Shown here: positions 9,305 to 17,863 of the stretch, in pieces
Position numbering within the stretch: position 1 is the first letter of the stretch
Layout of the letters: every line of letters starts with the position of its first letter
From: Mycobacterium branderi
Lineage (GTDB): Bacteria > Actinomycetota > Actinomycetes > Mycobacteriales > Mycobacteriaceae
Direction of reading: 5' to 3'
DNA: 64,000 nucleotides
NCBI RefSeq assembly: GCF_010728725.1
Contig: NZ_AP022607.1
Span: 682,001 to 746,000, forward strand
Translations under genes and position numbers: made by a program
Notes under the pieces: model-generated
Seen by the model: only the letters and a program-made list of their open reading frames with translations
Databases searched by the model: none
Told to the model about the DNA's origin: nothing

Positions 9305-9613
9305 CCCTCTACGCCTCCGGATTCTTGAAACGTCTGGATGCGACGCAATCGGTCGCCGGCCCGCTGTGGGCGCTACACCTCATCGCGGGCCGGGGACTCC
9401 ATCGCTTCTCGACCGCATGGCTGTGGCTTGGATCGGGTTTGGCGGGCCGTTGTGCCGACGATCCCGGGGATCGTCGGATTTGAGGACAGCGACCCCGATG
9501 AGCAACACCGCCGACCTCCAGTCCTACCGCTGCTGCATTTCGTTCGCACTACATAGTGTCTATTTAGTAGAGTATCTATCCTGCCAGTGTTACGTCAAGG
9601 AAGGTGCGGCCGC
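9305..9613. promoter_or_regulatory. Divergent promoter region with candidate operator at 9558-9581
   Basis: This 309-bp gap separates the divergent acyl-CoA operon (minus) and SnoaL-like gene (plus). The only clear structure is an AT-rich block at 9558-9581 (GTCTATTTAGTAGAG...CTATCC), which matches 857-880 at 17 of 24 positions and lies about 33 nt before ATG 9614. The left 240 bp show no convincing coding or repeat signal. Confidence 0.4.
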
Positions 9614-10147
9614 ATGACGAACGAGCGGTTACAGGAGATGCTCGACCACTACGAGATCAGGAAGACGCTGAGCGAGTACTGCCATGGGTGCGATCGCGGC
9701 GACGAAGCCCACATGGCCAGCGTGTATCTGGAGGACAGCATCGACGATCACGGTGCGCTACGGGCCCCGGGTCCTGAGTTCGCGCACGTGATGACCGAGC
9801 GGATTGTTACCACTACCAACAGCCTGTCGCACATGCTGGGTCAGTCGCTGATCAACGTGACCGGTGATGAGGCCGGTGCGGAGACCTATTTTTTGGCGGT
9901 CGCGCGGACCACCCGCGACGACGGCGTCGAGATGTGCAATCAACTCGGCGGCCGATTCGTCGACAAGCTCCAGCGCGAGGATGGCCGCTGGCTCATCAAG
10001 CATCGTTGCGTTGTGCGTGACTGGTCGATCAGCCTGCCGATTGACGTGGACTGGACGGTTGAGGAAAAGCTCCGGCCGGGCGAGCGGACGAATGCAGACC
10101 CGTCATTCGCGGCGCTGGGAATCACACACACAACCCATCCGAACTAA
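9614..10147 (+). CDS. SnoaL/NTF2-like family protein
   Basis: A 177-aa protein of the NTF2-like cone fold (SnoaL_4 type): short N-terminal helices with YEIRKTLSEYCHGCDRGD, then beta-strands ending in DGRWLIKHRCVVRDWS. Relatives include ring-hydroxylating dioxygenase beta subunits, polyketide cyclases and dehydratases. No catalytic residues can be assigned. ATG 9614 is chosen over an upstream frame extension because AAGGAAGG lies about 9 nt before it. It is divergent from the ACAD operon and probably co-regulated. It is similar in plan to the SnoaL-like protein at 61946, which also sits in an acyl-CoA/SDR cluster. Confidence 0.78.
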   Translation: MTNERLQEMLDHYEIRKTLSEYCHGCDRGDEAHMASVYLEDSIDDHGALRAPGPEFAHVMTERIVTTTNSLSHMLGQSLINVTGDEAGAETYFLAVARTTRDDGVEMCNQLGGRFVDKLQREDGRWLIKHRCVVRDWSISLPIDVDWTVEEKLRPGERTNADPSFAALGITHTTHPN

Positions 10148-10198
10148 ACGTCACCGGTCGGGTTTGCCCTGCTGCCCTTTTTCTCATCGTCAAAAGAC

Positions 10199-10390
10199 GT
10201 GTGGGACAGTCTCTCTCGACGGACCGAGGCGTGGAAAACATTCCGGCGATGCGCCCAGCGGCTCAGCGTGCTGACCGATTTCGATCGTGAAATGGCGTAG
10301 CGGCTAAGGACTCTGGCGAGATTGGAGCGGTTACACAAGCCCAATCAGGCGCTGCCGTCGATCCCCTACCTGGTCGCGCGTTATCGATGA
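10199..10390 (+). pseudogene. Possible decayed coding remnant
   Basis: Read from GTG 10199, the frame gives a basic peptide (TEAWKTFRRCAQRLSVLTDF...) interrupted by one in-frame TAG after 40 codons, then continues to TGA at 10388-10390. The amino-acid pattern looks protein-like rather than random, but I recognise no family. It overlaps the 3' end of the AveC-like gene on the other strand by 10 nt. The flanking sequence 10148-10198 shows nothing else. Confidence 0.2.
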
Positions 10391-11451
10391 CCCGTTCGAT
10401 GCGGTGTGTTGTCAATCAACACCGGCACACCGGGGCCCGGGCAGGGGGCTGAAACCGCGACACCGCACATGTCGTTTTTCAGATAGCTGGGATAGTGCGG
10501 CATCCGGTCGACGTAGAAGGTGAACGCGATGTACACCAGGTTCATCACGACGAACATCGTGTTGGCCAGTCCGACCACTGCCAGTATGCGCAAGGATGTT
10601 TGGGTTTTCGGCGAAACCTGGAGTTCGTCGACGCCGCGCTCGACCGCCGAGCGTTCCCTGTCGTCTCTGGTGAGCCGTATCATCCCCACGACCGAGGCGT
10701 TCACGCCGGCGATGAGTGCCTCGTAGAGCGGAAACTGGTAGACGTGGCCGGAAAACAGCGACACCGAGTTGATCACGCCCGAGTAGGCGAAGAGCCGGGT
10801 CTGCAGGAAGACTGCTTCCATCACGATGTTGAAGACCCCGAAGACGAGAACACCGGTAAGGAATATCCCAACCTTGCCGATGTTGGGCCTGATCCGTCGC
10901 AGCCGACGAGCCATGGCGCAGAACAACATTCCGAACACGACGAACAGCCACGCGAACATCGGCAGGATCATCAAGAACGGTTCGGGCAGATTGGCGGCGT
11001 AGGGGCTGAGCCAGCCCGGGATATGGGAAGTCCAGGCGCCGAAGTTGATCAGGTACGAGTTGTAGAAGAAAACGGGCCTGGCAAAGTCGATGACCGGGTC
11101 CTGCCAGTACACACTGGCAAACGCGATGGCAACAAGCGCATCCCAGGCAAGTTTTCCTTCGCGCCGGGAGCGCCGCCACAGATAGATGACCAGGACGACA
11201 GCCCCGAGGACACAGGTCGCCTGCACGATCCATGCCGCCGCCTTGATCGCGGTCGGCACCGGATCGGCACCGGTCGGTTGGCGGTAGAGGTCACCGGAGA
11301 AGATCCACGATCCGTACACGTAGATCTGCACGAGCACAAAGACTGCACCCAGCCCCGACCAATAATGGATCGGGCGCAGCCGTGTGGTCAGCGCCAGCTG
11401 CTCCGGCGGTTGTGCCGCAACACCGGTGTTAGGTATCGAACGCGTCGCCAT
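10381..11451 (-). CDS. AveC-like (spirocyclase-family) polytopic membrane protein
   Basis: A 356-aa integral membrane protein with about seven hydrophobic segments (for example WSGLGAVFVLVQIYVYGSWI, LMILPMFAWLFVVFGMLF, VGIFLTGVLVFGVFNIVMEA). It resembles the AveC spirocyclase family known from avermectin biosynthesis and found in multiple copies in mycobacteria, where no reaction is established. The start ATG 11451 (MATRSIPN) removes a 53-residue non-family extension. It lies 14 nt downstream of the amidohydrolase at 11466 in the same direction, so it is probably the last gene of that transcript. A catalytic membrane enzyme acting on an oxygenated ring compound is inference only. Confidence 0.65.
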   Translation of the reverse strand: MATRSIPNTGVAAQPPEQLALTTRLRPIHYWSGLGAVFVLVQIYVYGSWIFSGDLYRQPTGADPVPTAIKAAAWIVQATCVLGAVVLVIYLWRRSRREGKLAWDALVAIAFASVYWQDPVIDFARPVFFYNSYLINFGAWTSHIPGWLSPYAANLPEPFLMILPMFAWLFVVFGMLFCAMARRLRRIRPNIGKVGIFLTGVLVFGVFNIVMEAVFLQTRLFAYSGVINSVSLFSGHVYQFPLYEALIAGVNASVVGMIRLTRDDRERSAVERGVDELQVSPKTQTSLRILAVVGLANTMFVVMNLVYIAFTFYVDRMPHYPSYLKNDMCGVAVSAPCPGPGVPVLIDNTPHRTGHR

Positions 11452-11465
11452 CGTGTCCCGCCACT

Positions 11466-12635
11466 TCAGTCGTTCAGCTTGTACAGGTTGATTGCGTTTT
11501 CGCTGAGGATCTTTCGTGCATCCGCCTCGCAGGTCAGATCGACGATCTCGTTGATGGCGTTCGCGGTGTAGCCGAAGGTGCCTTCGCTGTGCGGGTAGTC
11601 CTGCCCCCACATCACCCGGTCAGCGCCGAGATAGTCGAGCAGTTTCAGGCCGATGGTGTCGGTCTGAAACGTCGCGAACATGTTGTTGTGCCAGTAATGG
11701 CTCGGGCGGTGCTTCATCGGCCAGCCGAACAGTTCGCGGTGCGCGCCATAGGTGAGTTCGGCGTCCTGCAGAGCGCCGGCGATCCAGTTGATGCCGCCCT
11801 CGGCGAACACCACCTGCAGGTTCGGATGGCGGTCGAAGATGCCGCCGAAGATCAGGCTGCCGAAGGCCCGGCGGAAGGGAGCCGCTTGCATGATGAAGAA
11901 GGTTCCGAAGCCGCCCCGGCCGCCCGATGACGGAACCTCGCCGATGTGGAAGTTGACCGGCAGGTTCGCCTCGGCCACACACGCCCAGAAGCGGTCCATC
12001 TCCGGGCTGTCGTAGTCGATCACGTTGCCTTGAGCGTTCTTGCCGGGGTTGAACGGCAGCAGGAAGCTTTTGAGGCCGAGATCGACGATCTGCTGGATTG
12101 CTTTTTCGGCCCGATCAGGGTTCCACCAGTTGCTGCAGATGCCGACGCCGTAGAAGCGGCCGGGATTTTTCTTGTCGAGCTCGGCCATGTACTCGTTGTA
12201 GGTGCGGTACATCAATTCCTGCATGTCCTGGTCCGGGTAGCGGATGAAGGCCATCAGGCTGTGCGGATAGACGATCTCCTTGTTGATGCCTTCGGCGTCC
12301 AGGTGCTGGTTGCGGATGCGGAAGTCGAATCCGTCGTTGAGGACCGAGCGGGCGAGCGCGGTGTCGACATCGGCGCTTTCCGGATAGGCCTGCATCGCGT
12401 CCTTGAAGCCGACGCGCCAGTAACGATCGAACCAGACCCGCGGGGCGGCGTCGCGGCGGTCAGCCGGGAACCGCTCGTAGAAGATGTCTTCGGTGAGCTC
12501 GATGTGGTTGTCCGCCGAGACGAGGACGAGATCGGCGGGCAGCCTTGCGGTCTCGCGAGACTGGCCGATGCGGTCGACGATCATGCCGGCATCGGCGGCG
12601 AGCGGGTTTTCAAAGGTCAGGCGTTCGTCGAGCAT
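11466..12635 (-). CDS. Metal-dependent amidohydrolase (ACMSD/LigW-like decarboxylase family)
   Basis: A 389-aa TIM-barrel protein of the amidohydrolase_2 type. Metal-ligand motifs are SADNHIEL at the start, NFHIGE in the middle and WGQDYPHSEGTF near the end (Asp ligand). The family includes nonoxidative decarboxylases and hydrolases of aromatic or cyclic acids. ATG 12635 follows GGAGAGG. A promoter with TTGCAC and TAGCAT boxes lies about 100 nt upstream and is nearly identical to that of the paralogue at 22094-23461. Both proteins share the plan DYPHxEGT, ENAINLY/DNAIKVYGL and a family-typical helical C-terminus, so they are divergent paralogues under one regulator. Substrate unknown. Confidence 0.85.
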   Translation of the reverse strand: MLDERLTFENPLAADAGMIVDRIGQSRETARLPADLVLVSADNHIELTEDIFYERFPADRRDAAPRVWFDRYWRVGFKDAMQAYPESADVDTALARSVLNDGFDFRIRNQHLDAEGINKEIVYPHSLMAFIRYPDQDMQELMYRTYNEYMAELDKKNPGRFYGVGICSNWWNPDRAEKAIQQIVDLGLKSFLLPFNPGKNAQGNVIDYDSPEMDRFWACVAEANLPVNFHIGEVPSSGGRGGFGTFFIMQAAPFRRAFGSLIFGGIFDRHPNLQVVFAEGGINWIAGALQDAELTYGAHRELFGWPMKHRPSHYWHNNMFATFQTDTIGLKLLDYLGADRVMWGQDYPHSEGTFGYTANAINEIVDLTCEADARKILSENAINLYKLND

Positions 12636-12739
12636 GGCGACCTCTCCGTCGAATTCTTCGCAGGGCTTCGGAGGCGAGCACTCGAAGCCCCCGCCCAAGC
12701 CCAGACCTCGATCGCGGGTCTGACGGCGTGGACGAAGTG

Positions 12740-12796
12740 ATGCTAACCACATCCCGACGTAAAGTGCAACACCGTGGCAAATTTAGTCCGGCGTGG
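12740..12796 (-). promoter_or_regulatory. Promoter/operator module A of amidohydrolase gene
   Basis: On the minus strand: -35 TTGCAC (12769-12764), an 18-bp spacer and -10 TAGCAT (12745-12740). Overlapping and upstream of the -35 is an imperfect inverted repeat, CCACGCCG-N14-CGGTGTTG (12796-12767). The same arrangement with the same N14 occurs at 23517-23572. The module overlaps the last codons of the epoxide hydrolase gene. Binding by the TetR encoded at 23610 is inferred from that gene lying next to the second copy. Confidence 0.65.
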
Positions 12797-13985
12797 CAAA
12801 TATCGTGCCGGGCAGCATCTGCGGCCGCAGTGGGCGGAAAAAGGTTCGGAACTCCTCGACCAGCGCGCCGGGCTGTTCAGCGAACCCGAAGTGACCACCT
12901 CGGGGCATCAGGCTCCAGCGCTGCAGGTTGGTGCCGGCGGCTGCCACCGACCGGGGCACCAGCATGACTTCTTTGGGGTGGATGGCGAAGCCCGCCGGAA
13001 CCTCAACCGCCGGCGTCCGGTCGTGCAGCCGTCGGAACGGGTCGAAACGGTAGCTCTCCCAATAGATTCGCAGCGATGTGCCGATCGTGCGGGTGAGCCA
13101 GTAGATCGACGCGAGAGTGCACAGAAAGTCACGGGTGTACGCGCTCAGCAGGTCACCGTCGCAGTCGCTCCACGCCCGGCGGCGCTCCCAGAGCCAGGCG
13201 GCCGTTCCGGCGGGCGAATCGACGAGTGCGTAGGCCAGTGTCTGCGGATCGAGGCTCTGCACGGTGAAATGGCTGGAGATGAGATCCCGGGTTTCCGCTT
13301 TGCGGGCCAGCATCCACTGCTCATCGGATGCGTACTGCTCGTCGGTGATAGCGGCCAAATCGAGCCCTGGATAGAACGGGATCGTCGCGAAGGCGCCAAT
13401 CACCTGCTGCGGGTGGGCGTGTGCGATCTGCAGGGAGATCACCGCACCCCAGTCCCCACCGCCCACCGCATAGCGCTGGTATCCGAGCACTGCGGTCATC
13501 AGCGTTGCGAAGAGCTCCGCCAGGCGCGGCACGGCCAGGCCCGTCTGTGTGAGCGGTGTCGAGAAACCGAAGCCCGGAAGCGACGGAATGATGACGTCGA
13601 ATGAGTCGAGGACACGGCCGCGATGAGAACCGGGGTCCGACAACGGGTCGATCAGCGCCTGAAAATCCATGAACGTCCACGGCCAGCCGTGCAGCAGTAG
13701 CAGCGGCACCGCGCCCGGGTTGGGGCTGCGCACGTGCACAACGTGCAGCGGCACCCCATCGATCACAACCCGGAAGTTCGCCAGTCGGTTGATGGTCCGC
13801 TCGTGCACGCACCAGTCGTAGTCCGTGCACCAATAGGCCAGCATGTCTGCGAGCCACTCGCGCTCGACGCCATACCGCCAGTCGCGGTTGCCGAGGTCGT
13901 CGGCCCAGCGTGTATTCGCAAGGCGGAACCGAAGATCATCAAGGTCCGCCTCGGGTACTTTGACCTCAAACGGTTCAGCCTTCAC
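12783..13985 (-). CDS. Epoxide hydrolase (microsomal EH-like alpha/beta hydrolase)
   Basis: A 400-aa protein with the N-terminal EHN domain (about 1-110, including DLDDLRFRLANTRWADD) and an alpha/beta-hydrolase domain. The oxyanion-hole motif is LLLLHGWPWTFMDF, the nucleophile Asp lies in GGDWGAVISLQ, and the catalytic His is in PRGGHFGFAEQP. These enzymes open epoxides to diols through an alkyl-enzyme intermediate. The GTG start at 13985 directly follows the stop of the upstream SDR (TAAGTG), indicating coupling. The 3' end lies inside promoter module A of the next gene. The epoxide substrate is probably an oxygenated intermediate of the neighbouring pathway, which is inference. Confidence 0.87.
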   Translation of the reverse strand: MKAEPFEVKVPEADLDDLRFRLANTRWADDLGNRDWRYGVEREWLADMLAYWCTDYDWCVHERTINRLANFRVVIDGVPLHVVHVRSPNPGAVPLLLLHGWPWTFMDFQALIDPLSDPGSHRGRVLDSFDVIIPSLPGFGFSTPLTQTGLAVPRLAELFATLMTAVLGYQRYAVGGGDWGAVISLQIAHAHPQQVIGAFATIPFYPGLDLAAITDEQYASDEQWMLARKAETRDLISSHFTVQSLDPQTLAYALVDSPAGTAAWLWERRRAWSDCDGDLLSAYTRDFLCTLASIYWLTRTIGTSLRIYWESYRFDPFRRLHDRTPAVEVPAGFAIHPKEVMLVPRSVAAAGTNLQRWSLMPRGGHFGFAEQPGALVEEFRTFFRPLRPQMLPGTIFATPD

Positions 13986-14921
13986 TTAGCGGTGCTCTGA
14001 TGCCACGTATTGCTTGAGTTCCCATTCGCGGGGATCGTTGGCTGCGATCGGCAGTGCGTCGTCCGGGGTGCCGGCGATGACCTCGTCCCAGCGTGCCGCG
14101 ACGGTCTCGGGGGTGAGCGGGTTTTCGGCGAAGCCGCCGGTCTCGGCGATGTAGACGCGGTTGACGAGCCCGCCGACGCCGGTGATCGTGTCGCCGGTGA
14201 CCGGGCAGCTTTCATGCGACAAGAAGGCCGCGACTGGGGCCACCAGCTCGGCCGGAAGGCTGGTCTTGCACAGCTGATACATGGGCGAGCTCTCGTGCTG
14301 CTGGGCGGCCACCATGCGGGTAAACGCACCGGGATTCAGGGTGTTGACCTTGATGCCGTAGGCCTCTCCCTCGGCGGCCAGCGCGCGGGTGAACGAGAAG
14401 ATGCCGCCCTTGCTGGCGCTGTAGGCGACCAGCATCGGCGCGCCGCTGAACGCGCCCGAGGAAGTGTTGACGATCCGGCCATAGCCCTTCCCCTTCATGT
14501 GTGGCCACGCGGCGCGGCAAGTCCAGATGGTGCCCATTAGGTTGGTCTCGATATGCAGCCGGATGTCATCTGCGGTGATCTCCTCGAACGAGGCCGCGAT
14601 CGAGATGCCGGCGTTGTTGATCAGAATGTCGACGCCGCCGAAAGCTTCGATTGCGGTCTGGATGAGCGAGGCCGCACCCTCCACGGTCGCAACCGAATTG
14701 GTGTCCGCGACAGCGCTACCGCCCAAGGCGCAGATCTCCTCGGCTACCGCGGCGGCCGACGCAGTGCTCGGATATCCCGGTGCCACCGCACGGTCGATGT
14801 TGTTGACGATGACGTTGGCGCCGCGTGCCGCGAGCAGGAGCGCATGAGCGCGGCCGATGCCGGGATTCCCACCGGCACCGGTGACGATCGCGGTCCGCCC
14901 GTCGAAACGAAGTTCAGTCAT
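13986..14921 (-). CDS. Short-chain dehydrogenase/reductase (MFE-2/HSD17B4-like)
   Basis: A 311-aa SDR. Cofactor motif TGAGGNPGIGRAHALLLAARGA, NNAG at NNAGISIAAS, catalytic Ser in NTSSGAFSG and YSASK (Tyr-x3-Lys). The insert after the glycine motif and the long C-terminal extension resemble the dehydrogenase domain of peroxisomal multifunctional enzyme type 2 and mycobacterial 3-hydroxyacyl-CoA or hydroxysteroid dehydrogenases. ATG 14921 (MTELRFDG) is preferred over an extension with no family match. It probably oxidises a hydroxyacyl-CoA or ring alcohol made in this cluster. The downstream gene starts at the base after its stop. Confidence 0.86.
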   Translation of the reverse strand: MTELRFDGRTAIVTGAGGNPGIGRAHALLLAARGANVIVNNIDRAVAPGYPSTASAAAVAEEICALGGSAVADTNSVATVEGAASLIQTAIEAFGGVDILINNAGISIAASFEEITADDIRLHIETNLMGTIWTCRAAWPHMKGKGYGRIVNTSSGAFSGAPMLVAYSASKGGIFSFTRALAAEGEAYGIKVNTLNPGAFTRMVAAQQHESSPMYQLCKTSLPAELVAPVAAFLSHESCPVTGDTITGVGGLVNRVYIAETGGFAENPLTPETVAARWDEVIAGTPDDALPIAANDPREWELKQYVASEHR

Positions 14922-15000
14922 GAGTGCCTTTCTTTCCTCACCGAGCGGCGCTGCCCTCACTGGGTCTGACGACCCGCAGTTTTGACCGCGCGGCCTGCGT

Positions 15001-15567
15001 TCATACGTATTGGCGCAGCGCCGTGAAGCTCTTCATGGTTTCGGTGTCTTCGAGTTGGATGTCGAGCGCTCGGGTGAGCATTGCCATCGTGGTGTAGGTG
15101 CCGACCAGGGCGACGATTTCCATCAGTTCGGCCGCAGAGTAGTGCTCGGCCAGCGCTTTCCACGTTCTGTCGCTGATCGTGAAGTCGCGCACCAGCTCCC
15201 CGGCGGCACCCGCAAGCAGGTCGTGGATCGGCGACAGGCCCACACCTGTTCGGGCCGCCCGGATTTCGTCGTCAGACAAGCCGGTCGCGTGCGAAATCAA
15301 CACATGGTGTGCGGCTTCATACACTTCGCCGGTCAGCGCGCAGGTCCGCAAGATCAGCACCTGCCGATCGTGCGGCGGTAGTTCCGATTGGGCGACCACC
15401 TTGGTGAGCAGCGGTAGGAAGGCGTCGAACAGGCGCGGGTTGTGCATGAGGACCCGGTTGAAGTGCAACTCGTCCCAGCCACCCATCCTCGATTTCTGCT
15501 CGGGGGTGAGTGCGTCCACCTCGATCGGGGAAATACGCGGCGTGCGCGGGGCGGCATTGGCGGACAT
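15001..15567 (-). CDS. Carboxymuconolactone decarboxylase (AhpD-like) family protein
   Basis: A 188-aa all-helical CMD-family protein. The core helix reads RQVLILRTCALTGEVYEAAHHVLISHATGLSDDEIRA, the usual position for the AhpD redox motif, but only one Cys is present (no CxxC), so peroxidase-type thiol chemistry is unlikely and a decarboxylase or proton-transfer role is more likely. GAGGAG precedes ATG 15567. It lies between two SDR genes in the long minus-strand cluster. The 79-bp and 107-bp gaps on either side show no clear signals. Confidence 0.82.
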   Translation of the reverse strand: MSANAAPRTPRISPIEVDALTPEQKSRMGGWDELHFNRVLMHNPRLFDAFLPLLTKVVAQSELPPHDRQVLILRTCALTGEVYEAAHHVLISHATGLSDDEIRAARTGVGLSPIHDLLAGAAGELVRDFTISDRTWKALAEHYSAAELMEIVALVGTYTTMAMLTRALDIQLEDTETMKSFTALRQYV

Positions 15568-15674
15568 TGCTTCTCCTCACAAAAGGCGGCCGGAAAATGC
15601 TCGGCAACTACGTTCAGGGCGATCGGCGTTCGGCCTCACGCCCCGCAGTCGAACTGGTGGCCGCGCGGTCATGG

Positions 15675-16427
15675 TCATGCGCACAGGCCGCCGTCCACCG
15701 CGATCGTCTCGCCGGTGAGAAAGCCCGGGGCGTCGTCGCATAGCCACAGTGCGACAGCGGCGATCTCGTGTGCCTCGGCGACCCGGCCGACGGGGTTCGC
15801 CGACACCAGCTGTTCGATGATCTCGGCCGACATCGACTGCCGAAACATCGGTGTGTCGACCGTGCCGGGACAGACCGCATTCACACGCACTCCCTGCCGA
15901 CCGTATTCGCGTGCCGCCACCCGCGTCAGACCGATCACGCCGTGCTTGGCGGCCGTGTACGCCGGCACGCTGGGAGCGGCCCGCAGTCCGGCCACCGATG
16001 CACAGTTCACAATCGAACCGCCGCCCGATTTGATGAGCGCGGGAATCTCATAGCGCATACAGGACCAGGTGCCGGTCAGGTCGACGGCGATTACCCGGTT
16101 CCAGTTCTCCATGGTGCATTCCGCTGTGGCATTGCCATGTTCGCCATCGATGCCAGCCGCATTGAACGCGGCGTTGAGGCCTCCGTAGGTCTCCACAACC
16201 TGGGCCACGGTTGCCGCCACGGCCGCATCGTCGGTGACGTCACAGCCGAAAAACGCGCACTCACCCGACTCGCGCAGTTCGGCTTCGGCTTCGCGGCCCC
16301 CCTCCTTGTTCACGTCGACGAGCGCCGTCGCATAGCCGCGACGTACAAAAGCCTCTGCCGCCGCGCGACCTATGCCAGAACCCGCACCGGTCACCAAGGC
16401 GATACCGCGCCCCACTTTGGTTGTCAT
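15675..16427 (-). CDS. Short-chain dehydrogenase/reductase, classical
   Basis: A 250-aa classical SDR with all key residues: TGAGSGIGRAAAEAF (NAD(P) loop), VDVNKE with an acidic residue after beta-2 that favours NAD(H), FNAAGI in the NNAG position, catalytic Ser in NCASVAG, YTAAK (Tyr/Lys) and the C-terminal DGGLCA ending. GAGGAG lies just before ATG 16427. As part of the minus-strand catabolic cluster it most likely oxidises or reduces a hydroxy/keto intermediate. Substrate unknown. Confidence 0.87.
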   Translation of the reverse strand: MTTKVGRGIALVTGAGSGIGRAAAEAFVRRGYATALVDVNKEGGREAEAELRESGECAFFGCDVTDDAAVAATVAQVVETYGGLNAAFNAAGIDGEHGNATAECTMENWNRVIAVDLTGTWSCMRYEIPALIKSGGGSIVNCASVAGLRAAPSVPAYTAAKHGVIGLTRVAAREYGRQGVRVNAVCPGTVDTPMFRQSMSAEIIEQLVSANPVGRVAEAHEIAAVALWLCDDAPGFLTGETIAVDGGLCA

Positions 16428-16511
16428 GGCTCCTCATCTGTTGTCGTCCGGCCCGACACCAGGTGGTGCGTGTCGAAATCGGTTGTTGTCGAGACAAACC
16501 GGGCGTGGCGC

Positions 16512-17825
16512 TCAATGCAGAGCCAGCTGCCGATCCGCGCGTGGCGGACTCGCGGGCCGCTCGGCCGTTTGCGCAGTCAGTCGATCGATGACCAGCACGC
16601 CATCGCGGATGACGGCCTTGAGGGCATCGTTGGGGCGTGCGAGCAACGAAAGGTCCGCAAGAGGATCACCATCGACCACGATGAGGTCGGCCAGAGCGCC
16701 CGGCTCGATCACACCGACCCGCTCCGGCGGATCCACCAGCAGCTCGCCGGCGTTGCTAGTGCCCCAGCTGAGCACATCGGCCGCCGAAAGCCCTTCGATC
16801 GCACCATAATAGGCGAACTCGCGACCGTAGTTGCCAACCTGGTGATCGAGAGGGTCGTCGTCAAGCAGGTTGCGGAAGATGCCGCTGTAGTCGTCGCCGA
16901 TCAGGATTCGGACTCCGGCGGCCTGCGCCACCGGCAGCATGGCTCGCACATGGTCGTACTGCTCTCGCGTCACGCCGACCTCAGCGGCATAACCGATTTC
17001 GAGCAGACTCCACGGGTAGATGAGGCTCGGCACCCAGAAGGTCCCCGCCTGCACCATCGCCTCGATGACTTCCTCGTCGATCTCATCCCCATGGTCGATT
17101 AGGTCGAGCCCGAGTTCGATGCACTCCAGCATCATCGCCTTATCGGAAACATGGGTGCGTACCTTCGCTCCTCGCTCATGAGCGGTGTTGATGATCGCCG
17201 CGATCTCATCGCGGGACATGTTGCGCGTCGTGCGATGCAGCTGACCATGACCGGCACTGGCGAAGATTTTGATCGTCTCGACACCGCGATTGATCTCCTC
17301 GCGGACCAAAGCACGCATGGCCTCGGGGCCGTCAGCGCAGACGTCGGTACCCGGCGTCTGGTAGCGCTTCCACCACCGCCCACCGTTATTCATGTCGCCG
17401 GTGGTGCCCAGGTGATGCCCGCACGCCCGAATCCGGGGACCCGGGATGATGCCCTCGGCGATGGCCATTTTGAGCTGGGCATCGATATCGTGCGCGCACG
17501 ACGCGCCGGCGTAGCCGGTGAAGCCGCTTTCCAGCAGCACGCGGCAGGTGCGCACGCCGATCGCCATCATGACGCCGGGCGGTAGCTCCTTGCCCGGCCG
17601 CTCGGTGGCGGCGATGGAGATGTCGAACTTGTAGAAGTCGGGGTGCAGGTGGCAGCTGATCAGACCGGGCATCAGGGTCATGCCGCCGACATCGACCGCC
17701 TCTGCCGAGTTTGCCTGCGAATCATCGTCGATCGCCGTGATGCGGTTCCCGTCGAGCGTCACGCTGTGGGTGCCCGGCAGCATTGCGCGGCCATCGAAGA
17801 TCCTGGCGTTGTTAAGTCTCAGCAT
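16512..17825 (-). CDS. Amidohydrolase (imidazolonepropionase/prolidase-like)
   Basis: A 437-aa metal-dependent hydrolase of the amidohydrolase_1 type, different from the two ACMSD-like enzymes nearby. It has the N-terminal beta-sandwich (NARIFDGRAMLPGTHSV), the HxH metal motif in LMPGLISCHLHPDF, a likely carboxylated Lys in VETIKIFASAGHG, later His ligands in VRTHVSD and LIDHGDEID, the Asp in IGDDYSG and a C-terminal GALADLIVVDGDPL sandwich strand. Such enzymes hydrolyse amide, lactam or lactone bonds. ATG 17825 follows AAGGGA. It ends 84 nt before the SDR gene downstream and is likely part of the same transcript. No signal peptide. Confidence 0.84.
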   Translation of the reverse strand: MLRLNNARIFDGRAMLPGTHSVTLDGNRITAIDDDSQANSAEAVDVGGMTLMPGLISCHLHPDFYKFDISIAATERPGKELPPGVMMAIGVRTCRVLLESGFTGYAGASCAHDIDAQLKMAIAEGIIPGPRIRACGHHLGTTGDMNNGGRWWKRYQTPGTDVCADGPEAMRALVREEINRGVETIKIFASAGHGQLHRTTRNMSRDEIAAIINTAHERGAKVRTHVSDKAMMLECIELGLDLIDHGDEIDEEVIEAMVQAGTFWVPSLIYPWSLLEIGYAAEVGVTREQYDHVRAMLPVAQAAGVRILIGDDYSGIFRNLLDDDPLDHQVGNYGREFAYYGAIEGLSAADVLSWGTSNAGELLVDPPERVGVIEPGALADLIVVDGDPLADLSLLARPNDALKAVIRDGVLVIDRLTAQTAERPASPPRADRQLALH

Positions 17826-17863
17826 CGTCGTCCCTTCGGTCGATGTGAAATGTCTTGGCAGGA

